Origin: Kryptolebias marmoratus
Lineage: Eukaryota; Chordata; Actinopteri; Cyprinodontiformes; Rivulidae
Assembly: GCF_001649575.2 (NCBI RefSeq)
Contig: NC_051452.1
Coordinates: 14,258,342 to 14,322,341 of the forward strand
DNA length: 64,000 nucleotides
Direction of reading: 5' to 3'
Below, in pieces: positions 55,801-64,000 of this stretch (positions are counted from its first letter, which is position 1; each line of letters starts with the position of its first letter). The position numbers and the translations under genes are program-made. The notes below the pieces were generated by a model, which did no database searches, was not told the origin of the DNA, and was given only the letters and a program-made list of their open reading frames with translations.

Positions 55801-58800
55801 CCATTGCGTTGAGCGACCAGCTGACCAGATCCATAATAATTTAGTTAAATTATGCAAAGAGAGGCTCCAAAGAAAAAAGCGACAATCAAAAATAAGAAAT
55901 TCACCAGGTTTCAGTGAGAAAAAGAAATCCATGAAATGAAGAAGCCTTTTTAATATTAGAAGGCATACTGTTCCAAAGTTTGGGAGCCACAAATGAAAAA
56001 CCTTGATCTCCTCTGAACTTTGCAGTACGACGTAAAGCAGCTGAACAGATTATCTCAGGGCTGAGAAGGAACATAAGTTTGAAGCAAGTTTATTAAAGGA
56101 ATTCATTAAGCTGATTTAGCTGAATGAAATGTTTTCTCAGATAGTTTGTTAAACATAAAACAGGACAGAGAGAGACATGACTGGAATCAAACCAAGCAGC
56201 TTTGGTTCATGCAGAAAACACTGAAGCCAATAATCAGTAAGGACCCTCCCTTCACCTTTCAATTACAGCAAAACAAAGCTGCGGCTATAAGAGAAACTAA
56301 TGAAAAATAGTTCATCAGATCAAACAGAAAAGATGAACTGAACCACTAAAATGAAGGGAAAAAAAGTCCAACAGGAAGAGTTCAACTAGTTTCTCTTCAC
56401 CTCTGAAGAGAAAATGTCATTTTTCCTGATGAAATCATTTTTTTTGTGTGTGTCCTGACAGACTCTCTGACTGTGGACTCTCAAAGACTCACTGTGAATT
56501 ACTGGCTTCAGCTCTGAAATCCAACCCCTCCCATCTGACAGAACTGGACCTGAGCTCCAATAACCTGCAGGATTCAGGAGTGAAGATTCTGTCTGCTGGA
56601 CTGGAGAGTCCAAACTGCAGACTAAGGAAGCTAAGGTGATTTAAATTACAATTTATTTTTTACTAAATTCAGTTTCTTTAGTTTCACCTTTTTTTTTGCT
56701 AATTTTTGAGACTTTTCCAAATGTCAGAGGGATGTTCTCAGTGTGTGTAACTTTCGAAGAAGCAGACAGAATTAAGGCTGCGAGCAGCGTTGGGCGGCCC
56801 TCGTAGCTCAGCGCCACTTTGGCCTATTGGTGACCGTGGGAACTCTGGCGACCGCCCTTATGCTCTCGCTCACTTCCCGCACCGTCCACTAGGTGGCGCT
56901 TTCAGCAAATGTCCCAAATAGCCTTCAAGTCCGGATCAGTACGAGTCCTGTGGCATGCTGTGAAGTTTGACCTTCCTACGTCAAACAGTTCCAGAGTTAG
57001 AGCACATGTTCTCTTGTGACCTTGAACTTTGACCTTGTGACCTTGAACTCCAAAGGGATAATCTTTGACTCATGGGGAGTCCAGCTGTGAAGTTTGAACT
57101 GCCTACTGTACACGGATGACGACTTACAGCATACAGGCTTTTGTGACCTTGACCTTTGACCTTGTGACCTTGAACTTCAAAGTCCTGATCAATGACCCAT
57201 GAGGGTTCTGGCTGTGAAGTCTGACCTTCCCACGACAAACGGTTTCAGAGTTAGAACATGCACAAATATGGTGTTAATTTTACATCCCATTACCTATTGC
57301 GGCCATCTTGATGTCACAAATTGACCATGTGAATGTGATCAGTGCCTGTCTGGTATGACACACAGAAAGTTTCATTAAGCTGTGACCTTGTATGTAGAAG
57401 TTATTCCACCTTGATGTTTCATGGCGAATTGTCAGATTTTGAGGCTTGGCTATGCCCACATGCTTTGATGTACCAAAAAGCTTTTGATAACTTTTGACAT
57501 TTGAGCTCAGTGATTCTGAAGCCTGTATGTGAAAAGCTGTAGGAGGAGTTTGATCAAATGCGGAGGCTGTCATCGTCCAAAATCGGGTAAAAATCTGAAA
57601 TTGATCCAAGATGGCCGACTTCCTGTGATGTTTGGAACAGGCTCTAAGAGACTTTTTTGTAGGTCCTAATATGTTACACATGTGTACCGAATTTCATGAT
57701 TTTCAGGGAAAGCATGCCTTGGGGCTGCTTTTTTAAAGATTTCTAGGGGGCGCTGTGGAGGAATTAGGCCAAGCCCACCAAATATTGCACTGCATTTATA
57801 TTGGGGGCTGGACTAGGATCGATCATAGTGAGTTTCGTGCAGCTCGGCTAAAATATGAGTAATTTAGAGCCAAACGTACGACAACAGCGTTACATCTGAC
57901 TTCGCCACGCCCTCCAGCGAAAACTGTTGGTGCTTTAATGCAAGTCAGACCAACTTGTTATCTGTCATCTGATACAAGATCGTCTTGATTAGGTCAAGTG
58001 GGGTCAGAGATGTAGCTTTCCAAAAAAAAAAAAAGACTTCCCGTTCTGAGGGGACGGGCCTTAAATGACGTCAGAATATGACCACATAGGATCGTCGGGC
58101 ATCCTACAGGGATGAGTTTGGTGCAAGTTGGGCGTTGTATGTGAAAGTTATAACGTTTCGTTTGCTTCAGCGAGTACGCCAAGTTCGCGCCTTGGCCACG
58201 CCCCCTGAACATTTTCAAAAACTCACAATTTTGATAACTTTTTTCCCCCATCCATTAACTGAATACTGACCAAGTTTGAAGCCGATCGCTCAAAATCCCT
58301 AGGAGGAGTTTGTTAAAGGTCGACGTCAACAAAAGTCAAAAATGGGCAAAATTTGCCCTTTGATCCAAGATGGCCGCCTCCCTGTACATTAGGGCATACC
58401 TCCAAGAGACTTTTTTTCTTGATTTGGGGTGTTCTACCTACGTGCTGCATTTCCCGACCTCTACGATATATACTGTTCGTCCTATCTCACATAAGGGGGC
58501 GCTGTGGAGCAGTTTTGCCACGCCCACTTTCGATTTTATTGGAATCGTGCAACTGCACACAGGGGACAATTTTTGGTGAGTTTTAAAACATGTTTAGGCC
58601 TTCAAATTTGCGATCCGGAGGGAACAGAATAATAAGAATTCCACGAAATACAAGAGGCCTTTGCAGCACTTCGCTGCTCGGGCCTAATTAGTGTCAGGCT
58701 GCTGAAGCTTCATGTTGGTGTCAGCTGAACTCATGAGTGTATTTGTGTCACTTTCAGTGTGAACAGCAGGATTCACAGCTGGTTTTTTTATTGATACACA

Positions 58801-61800
58801 AGTCTTGTCATGAAAATTAAATCATGTTCTTGAGTTGCACATAAAAAACAGATCTTATATAAAGGGATTAGAAATGATTTTATTTAACTGTTTTATTCTT
58901 TATACAGTTTGTGGGGCTGCAGTTTGTCAGAGATCAGCTGTTCTTCTCTGGGCTCAGCTCTGAAGTCCAACCCCTGCCATATGAGACATCTGGACCTGAG
59001 AGACAACAACTTGCAGGATTGTGGAGTGAAGCACCTGTGTAGTTTTCTGGAGAGTCCACAGTGTAGACTGAAGACTCTCAGGTCATATATGTTTATCACC
59101 TGCCTGTGTACGTGTGTTTTGCAAGGCAGGGTGGGATGTCAGATTTTATTAAAACTTTGACTTTTGGGATCAACCTGATTCAAGGTGGCCGCCACAACAA
59201 GTTAAAGTTGGCTACACAGAAATGGCTACAGTTCACTGGATTTAATAGAGATTGAGTCAAAATTTAGTGAAGTTCTAGCTGAGCATCTTACCTAACAAAT
59301 ACTCTCAGAACTACACACTTCAAAATATCTTTGTTTAAAACAATGACAGTAACTCTGAGATTTTAGCAAAATATCTCAAAAACCATGGGATGGATTTTAG
59401 TGATTAGTGAATCATTCTACTCTGAAAAATACAAAAAAACACAGTTTGTGATTTATGAAGTCTAAGTTTCTAAAAGTAAAAAAAGTGGTTTTCAATGCTC
59501 ACACCTGATAGGAAATAGATGTCAGAAATTCCAAACTGTGTTTTGAAGAGAGTTTAATGTCTGTAAAAACATCTTATTCAGATTCCAGTCTAAGTGTTGT
59601 TCCTAAACATCTTTAGGAGCTGTCTGATCTGATTCAAGAAATTGAGTTTTCTGTCAACACCCTTACAATAGGTCTAAAGCTCTTTACATGATCCAGAACA
59701 TTTTAGCTGAAGTAACTGGTGAATTTGTAATTTGATTACAGAAAAATGATCAAAGACCTAAAGTGTCACACATCCCCACTACTCACGCAGAGGTGATAGG
59801 TAGCAGCTGGTTAGTCAATACTCCAGGTAGGAAACATTAGCATTTTGTTGTTGGGTCCAAAGCAGCAGGGGTTACCTAGATCGAAGGTTGTTTCTTTCAA
59901 CTTGTTTTAAAGTTTCTAAATGTATCTTAGGTATAAACAGGCCATGCTGAAAGTGAGAAGATCCTAAAGCTATCAAGGTCACAAGCACTAAATCTGCAGT
60001 CAGCCAGGTTCGAAGAATCAAGTCAAGAAGACTTGATTTACCTAAGAACCTCATCAACAGGTGTTACGTTAAAGATTTTTGCACCGTCATACTAAATTTG
60101 CTCAACCTTGATCGAGTCCAGTTCGAAGTAGAGCAACATAGGAATTTCAATGTCACAGTGATGTAGTTCTGCTAGTCTGCACTGCGTACGTCAGATGAGC
60201 TCCGATCTGCTCTACCTGAGCTCCAGTTTCAAACTGTTAGGAGTATTAACCAGATTCTGCAGCTGCAACAGTCGACATGAAACAAGTTAGAAAAAATTTC
60301 CAAAGACTGAAGGGCTCCAAAGTATGAGAGTTCCTAAAGCTACCTGAAAATAAAGACTGGTTTGTTTGCTGTGCAAGATTTCCTTTGCTAATTACATCTG
60401 AAAAGGAGACAGAGTTGTGGATGTGCTGCTGAATAAAAAAAAACAACCAAAAAAAAAAATAAAAAAAACACCAAAAGGTTTTGAAGCTGCTAAGTGCTTG
60501 AACAGATCATACAAGATCACTTCAGGTGATTTCTAACATTTAACCAAAACAGCTTTAACTCTATAATTTCTCATCATAAGATGATCTTAGTCTAAAACTT
60601 TGACATGAAAGGTGGCTGACAAGGCTCGGTGGACGCGGATTCAGAACAGGCGGACAGACAAAGTTTTAGGGATTTTATTAGTACTACCAGGCTAGGAGAG
60701 ACGCTAACTCGCGGATTAGCATGCTCTTCGTGCAGCTGGATTGACTTCATGACAGGTAAGACCACCGTGAATGGTGGGCAGAAACAGGGAGGTCTTTGGG
60801 TACGGGGCGCAGGCTGAGAGGAGAGTCCAGGGACAGGCGAAGGGTCAAAGCTGGGAGAGCAGAGAGCAAAATCCAAAGTGATACCAAACAAAGGGCGTTG
60901 CCTAGAGAACAGAAACGAGGTTGAGAGCCAGGAGTCCGAAACAGCAGAAGTACTAAGCAGGGAGCAGGCAGGGAGGGAGGTGAGGTGAGTCTAAGTAGTG
61001 CCAGAAACAGGTGCACTTGATTGCTTGATTGCTGTGGTGAAGGCGTGGCAGAAACAGAGAGGCTGTGACGGGAGGCGTGGCAGGAACAGGAGGGCTGTTC
61101 TTGCCAGTTCTGTGCTGTGATGAATCTGATGTGAAAGTTGTGGTGACATTAAGTGCAGACAAATGCCTGATATTATACTGATCCACACTGAGGAGCTTCA
61201 GGAGAAACTCTGGTTTCTTCTTCTGGGCTTTAATTGAACATCAAATATTAAACATTGTGTCATTTACTTGGAAACTCTGACAGACTTGATTTTCACCTCA
61301 TAGTTAAAGTCATGACTTTCACAATAAAAGCAGAACTGAAACTAACAGTAATTATCGTATTTTCCTGACTACAAGGCGCACCCGAATATTATCCGCACAA
61401 GCTAAAATTAGAGGAAAATCTTGTTTTGTTAATACATTAGCCACACCGGACTAAAAGCCACAGGTGTTCACCATATGTAAGAGAATATGCACAAAGGGGA
61501 TTGTCAGAAAAGAGATTACTGTTTAGGAACACATCCATTTTATTAACATTTTAAAAAACAAGTTACCGGTACATATTTGCACAACTTTTTACATATATGT
61601 ACAAGTACTGGTAATTAAAAGTACAAAACAAGTACTGTGCTGTTTAAATGAGTAACAAATGTACTGTATAACACACCAGAAAAATATAATCGGCCTACAT
61701 TTTGGGCTAATGTACAGTAGCACGGCTTTCACAGGAAGAAAAGTCAGTCATTCATCATCATCGTTGTCTTCTTCCTGCACACTAAAACCTCTAAAGTCCT

Positions 61801-62366
61801 CTTCTTCAGTGTCGAAACTACTTTTCCTGGCGGATGGACATGTGACCAACATACCACTCTTTTCCCGTGACTGTGTGTCTGATCACATGCCCTTCCGCCA
61901 TGCAAAGTAGTGCTGTACAACAGCTGAACAAACCAAAACAAATCCTCTTACAATATCACAAAAATCATTGCAAATCCATAGAAAAGCCGCACCGTAGTAT
62001 AAGCCGCAGGGTTCAATGCTTGTGTAAAATGTAAAGGTTTATAGTCTGGAAATTACGGTATGTATTATTTCTGATTGAACTTTAAAAAATTAAATCGTTT
62101 AGTTTGAAACATGTTAAAACAGTTTTTAGTTGGATCAATGTTTTTCAGTCTTTAAAAGTCTTGTTTTGCTTTCTAAACTCACATGTTTATTCTTTATTCA
62201 GTTTATGGAGCTGTAGTTTGTCAGAGATCAGCTGTTCTTTTTTGGGCTCAGCTCTGAAATCCAAACCCTCCCGTCTGAACCTGAGTGACAACAACCTGCA
62301 TGATTCAGGAGTGAAGCAGCTGTGTGGTTTTCTGAAGAGTCCACAATGTAGACTGAAGACTCTGAG
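49714..62366 (+). CDS. NLRC3-like (NLR-C) receptor, gene B; at least 8 exons, open throughout
   Basis: Exons with AG/GT borders and consistent phases: 49714-49802, 51106-51219, 51631-51703, 51865-52093, 52220-54017, 56462-56635, 58908-59081 and 62202-62366, together 2,816 nt, over 938 codons without a stop. Residues 1-30 start peptide [10 protein letters not shown]; 31-68 acidic module; to 92 VDQQSSEVP linker; 93-168 helical pre-FISNA; then FISNA, NACHT with Walker A about 266-273 and Walker B about 337-344; LRRs from about 768. The fish NLR-C family is cytosolic and linked to innate immunity; ligand unknown. A module-like exon at 50250 does not fit the phase and is probably skipped or dead. 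The last exon ends in phase 2, so more must follow; a Rex3 copy comes next. Confidence 0.88.
50250..50358 (+). pseudogene. Decayed acidic-module exon in gene B
   Basis: After a plausible acceptor (CAATCATAG) the sequence reads [20 protein letters not shown], a diverged form of the acidic module. No donor keeps the frame: GT at 50336 gives 86 bp and at 50359 gives 109 bp, neither a multiple of three as required for phase 2 to phase 2. Confidence 0.5.
51106..51219 (+). CDS. Gene B acidic-module exon
   Basis: 114 bp, phase 2 both sides. Encodes [18 protein letters not shown] and [12 protein letters not shown]. Counterpart of gene A 13161-13048. Confidence 0.8.
51631..51703 (+). CDS. Gene B linker exon
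   Basis: 73 bp. [18 protein letters not shown] then LDTIFM; two codons shorter than in gene A; donor GTGTGT. Confidence 0.8.
51865..52093 (+). CDS. Gene B exon, start of FISNA region
   Basis: 229 bp, phase 0 to 1. [18 protein letters not shown], then a charged Glu/Lys/Arg-rich stretch three codons longer than in gene A, then [18 protein letters not shown]. Confidence 0.85.
52220..54017 (+). CDS. Gene B FISNA-NACHT exon
   Basis: 1,798 bp, open from acceptor (CATTCAG) to donor (GTAAGT). [15 protein letters not shown] starts [13 protein letters not shown] (52510-52533) is the Walker A loop for nucleotide; FIFDGLDE (52723-52746) the Walker B for magnesium; [15 protein letters not shown] follows at the sensor 1 position; [18 protein letters not shown] is the conserved helix toward the C-terminal end of NACHT-associated domains. 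All key motifs are intact, in contrast to gene A where gaps prevent judgement. Confidence 0.92.
54018..54242. other. Gene B intron start
   Basis: Intronic; no feature recognised. Confidence 0.5.
54243..54614 (-). mobile_element. Retroelement RNase H remnant in gene B intron
   Basis: A minus-strand frame has [20 protein letters not shown] then [14 protein letters not shown], which resembles the RNase H part of an LTR retroelement or endogenous retrovirus pol. The flanks are not recognisable, so the source family is open. Too short and isolated to be active. Confidence 0.5.
54783..54945. repeat. Common fish MITE-like repeat
   Basis: GGCAGCCCTGGTCCTGGAGA start and TCAACACACCTGATT-like core (here CCAACACACCTGATTTGAAT), a palindromic type of repeat common in fish; only part of the second arm is present (ATCAGGTGTGCTAGG). 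Confidence 0.6.
54946..56461. other. Gene B intron, no gene
   Basis: Includes diverged short direct repeats of an AATTCAACTATGCTAATGCT type (55140-55230) and otherwise unremarkable sequence up to the LRR exon acceptor. Confidence 0.5.
56462..56635 (+). CDS. Gene B LRR exon 1
   Basis: 174 bp, phase 2 both sides. [18 protein letters not shown] and [19 protein letters not shown]. Confidence 0.88.
56776..58684. mobile_element. 1.9-kb terminal-inverted-repeat element (Harbinger-like signature), no transposase
   Basis: Ends GGCTGCGAGCAGCG and CGCTGCTCGGGCC are inverted repeats, flanked on both sides by TAA (56773-56775 and 58685-58687). A 3-bp TWA duplication is typical of PIF/Harbinger transposons; the class assignment is inference. 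The interior is GC-richer than its surroundings, has no transposase frame, and contains several AAGATGGCCG boxes and repeated TGACCTTGA motifs. It fills most of the intron between gene B LRR exons 1 and 2. Confidence 0.6.
58908..59081 (+). CDS. Gene B LRR exon 2
   Basis: 174 bp, phase 2 both sides. [18 protein letters not shown] and [19 protein letters not shown], ending RLKTLR. Confidence 0.88.
59155..59405 (+). repeat. R repeat, one diverged unit
   Basis: Contains TTTTGGGATCAACCTGATTC, CAAGGTGGCCGCCACAAC and, displaced to the right, TTAGCAAAATATCTCA. In a gene B intron. Confidence 0.55.
59406..60599. other. Gene B intron, no gene
   Basis: Nothing recognised except an A-rich low-complexity run at 60430-60475. 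Confidence 0.5.
60600..61100 (-). repeat. Unclassified repeat resembling LTR-type sequence
   Basis: GC-richer than its surroundings, with GGCGTGGCAG motifs twice (61045 and 61075 area), as in the repeats at 1-272 and 19.2 kb, and an AATAAAATCCC signal on the minus strand at its left end. No clear termini or target duplication. Confidence 0.35.
61353..62060. mobile_element. Terminal-inverted-repeat element, about 708 bp, non-coding
   Basis: Left end TATCGTATTTTCCTGACTAC and right end ...GTCTGGAAATTACGGTA are inverted copies of the vertebrate repeat terminus that reads TACCGTATTTTCCGGACTAT in other copies. The inner GCCGCACC and AAGCCGCAGG stretches also fit that family. No transposase; possible TA target site. 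Confidence 0.6.
62202..62366 (+). CDS. Gene B LRR exon 3, with in-frame three-codon loss
   Basis: 165 bp against the usual 174, phase kept. [18 protein letters not shown] then [18 protein letters not shown]: compared with exon 2, three residues are gone just before the LNLSDNN strand, which removes part of the LxxLDL motif. Confidence 0.82.
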
Positions 62367-62409
62367 GTCAGTCATGTTTATTGCCCATTGTGTGTGTGTG
62401 TATTTTACT

Positions 62410-62530
62410 GTTAGTAAAATATCTCATGAATTACCAAGCAGGTTTTAATGAATTTCTCAGAAAGTAATCAGTGGTTTGACATCAATAAATAAACTTTTGG
62501 GGTCAATCTGATCCACACTGGCCATAGGGC
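62410..62530 (+). repeat. R repeat, partial unit
   Basis: ACTGTTAGTAAAATATCTCA start and TTTTGGGGTCAATCTGATCC; the right half is missing. Confidence 0.55.
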
Positions 62531-62720
62531 CAGGAGTGTACATTATTTATTGATATTTAGCACTCATTTAAAGCACCACCCATCCAGCTGAAAAACATTT
62601 ATGAAATTACTGTTTAATAGTAGACTCAGTTTCATAATTTTGAAAGTGTAAACCTCCCTCATGTTCATTTCATCTGATAGGGACCATAAAACCACACAGA
62701 AAAATGTTGATCACTGAAGA

Positions 62721-63950
62721 AGTATCCATCCATCCATCCAACCATTTTCTTCCACTTATCCGGGGTCGGGTCGCGGGGGTAGCAGCCTAAGCAGGGAGAC
62801 CCAGACTTCCCTCTCCCCATCCACTTGGGCCAACTCCTCCGGGGGAATCCCAAGACGTTCCCAGGTCAGCCGAGAAGCATAGTCCCTCCAGCGTGTCCTG
62901 GGTCTTCCCCTGGGCCTCCTCCCAGTGGGACGTGCCCGGAACACCTCACCAGGGAGGCGTCCAGGAGGCATCCTCACCAGATGCCCGAGCCACCTCAACT
63001 GGCTCCTCTTGACGTGGAGGAGCAGCGGCTCTACTCTGAGTCCCTCCCGGATGACCAAGCTTCTCACCCTATCTCAGACACCCTGCGGAGAAAACTCATT
63101 TCAGCCGCTTGTATTCGCGATCTTGTTCTTTCGGTCACTACCAAAAGCTTGTGACCATAGATAAGGGTAGGAAAGTAGATCGACTTGTAAATCAAGAGCT
63201 TCGCTTTTTGACTCAGCTCTCTCTTCACCACGACAGATCAGTACAGTGCCCGCTTCACTGCAGATGCTGCACCAATCCGCCTGTTGATCTCCCGCTCCAT
63301 TTTTCCCTCATTCGTGAACAAGACCCCGAGATACTTAAACTCCTCCACTTGGGGCAGGACATCTTCCCCGACCTGGAGAAGGCACTCTACCCTTTTCCGG
63401 CTAAAGACCATGGCCTCGGATTTGGAGGCACTGATCCTCATCCCAGCCATTTCACACTCGGCTGTGAACCGTTCCAGCAAGCTGTAGATTACGGTCTTAA
63501 AGACAAGTAATCTGAACTGCTGTTCGGTGCCTAAACGCAAACAACAGTCAGGACCCGTCCCCCCACACGTAGGCGGAGGAAGGCTACCCTCTCATTCACC
63601 GGGGTAAACCCCAACGTACAGGCACCATAATGGGGGGCAACAAGTATGCCCACCCCTGCTCAGCGCCTCTCACCGTGGGCAACTCCAGACCTCTCTCAAG
63701 GAGACTGGTTCCAGAGCCAGAGCCGTGCATTGAGGTGAGCCCGACTATTTCCAGCCGGAACCTCTCAACCTCACACACCAGCTCAGGCTCCTTCCCCACC
63801 AGAAAGGTAACATTCCACGTCCTGAGAGCCAGCTTCTGTACCCGAGGATCAGACCGCCAAGGTCCCCACCTTCGGCCACTACCCATCCCACATTGCACCC
63901 GACCCCTTTGGCCCCTCCCATAGGTGGGGAAGAAGTATGTTTTCACTTTT
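62721..63950 (-). mobile_element. Rex3 (RTE) LINE, internally deleted
   Basis: On the minus strand: from about 63946, RTWNVTFLVGKEPELVCEVE, the start of the apurinic endonuclease domain; then near 63540 the sequence jumps to the late reverse transcriptase part LLERFTAECEMAGMRISA, FKYLGVLF, and from 63067 REGLRVEPLLLHVKRSQLRW, HLVRMPPGRLPGEVFRA and LLRLLPPRP. It ends with the GGATGGATGGATGG-type tail of Rex3 at about 62727-62742. About 2 kb between endonuclease and late reverse transcriptase, including the catalytic FADD box, is absent. Confidence 0.85.
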
Positions 63951-64000
63951 TACATAATGTTCATTGTAATAGACAAATATGATAAGTTATTGCAGGTGTA

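Noticed and set aside
56776..58684. Minus- and plus-strand small frames in the TIR element
   Set aside because: No transposase or other domain, no splice context.

Overview
The window looks like teleost fish DNA, probably an acanthomorph; the species cannot be fixed from the sequence. The evidence is two multi-exon NLR genes of the fish-specific NLR-C (NLRC3-like) type, fish retroelement families (Rex3/RTE, L2-like and Rex1-like LINEs, a Penelope-like element, two Ty3/Gypsy elements, a DIRS element), hAT-type transposons, and many fish-type interspersed repeats. There is no sign of a prokaryotic or viral genome.

Layout: gene A is an NLRC3-like gene on the minus strand, about 14.9 to 5.0 kb. 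It has eight recognisable exons: a start exon, two acidic peptide modules, a linker exon, FISNA, NACHT and two 174-bp LRR exons. Two assembly gaps fall in its NACHT exon. Its introns carry an old Rex3 copy, an L2-like LINE end and a hAT element. A Penelope-like element lies downstream. Gene B is a paralogue on the plus strand, about 49.7 to 62.4 kb. Its exons join in phase and read openly through start exon, FISNA, NACHT and three LRR exons. Its introns hold a retroelement RNase H scrap, a 1.9-kb terminal-inverted-repeat element and a second inverted-repeat element. An internally deleted Rex3 copy follows it. No B30.2 exon is visible for either gene. The two genes point away from each other. 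By family they are predicted cytosolic nucleotide-binding sensors of innate immunity.

Between them (15 to 49 kb) there is no convincing host gene. It is a mosaic of duplicated blocks, called here S, T, P, Q, D and R, in direct and inverted orientation. R is a 120-250 bp repeat seen about 14 times. The blocks are broken by solo LTRs, LINE ends, a Gypsy element at 32.6-36.5 kb whose 3' end lies at 16.0-16.5 kb, DIRS sequence at both of those breakpoints, and a second decayed Gypsy element at 44.0-48.4 kb.

Assembly: four gaps are exactly 100 N (1966, 16654, 22158, 31196), the usual sign of joins of unknown length; others have estimated lengths (82, 383, 277, 719 and 118 N). The Gypsy and DIRS halves and the duplicated contig ends suggest that the order of contigs in 16.7-31.2 kb is uncertain.
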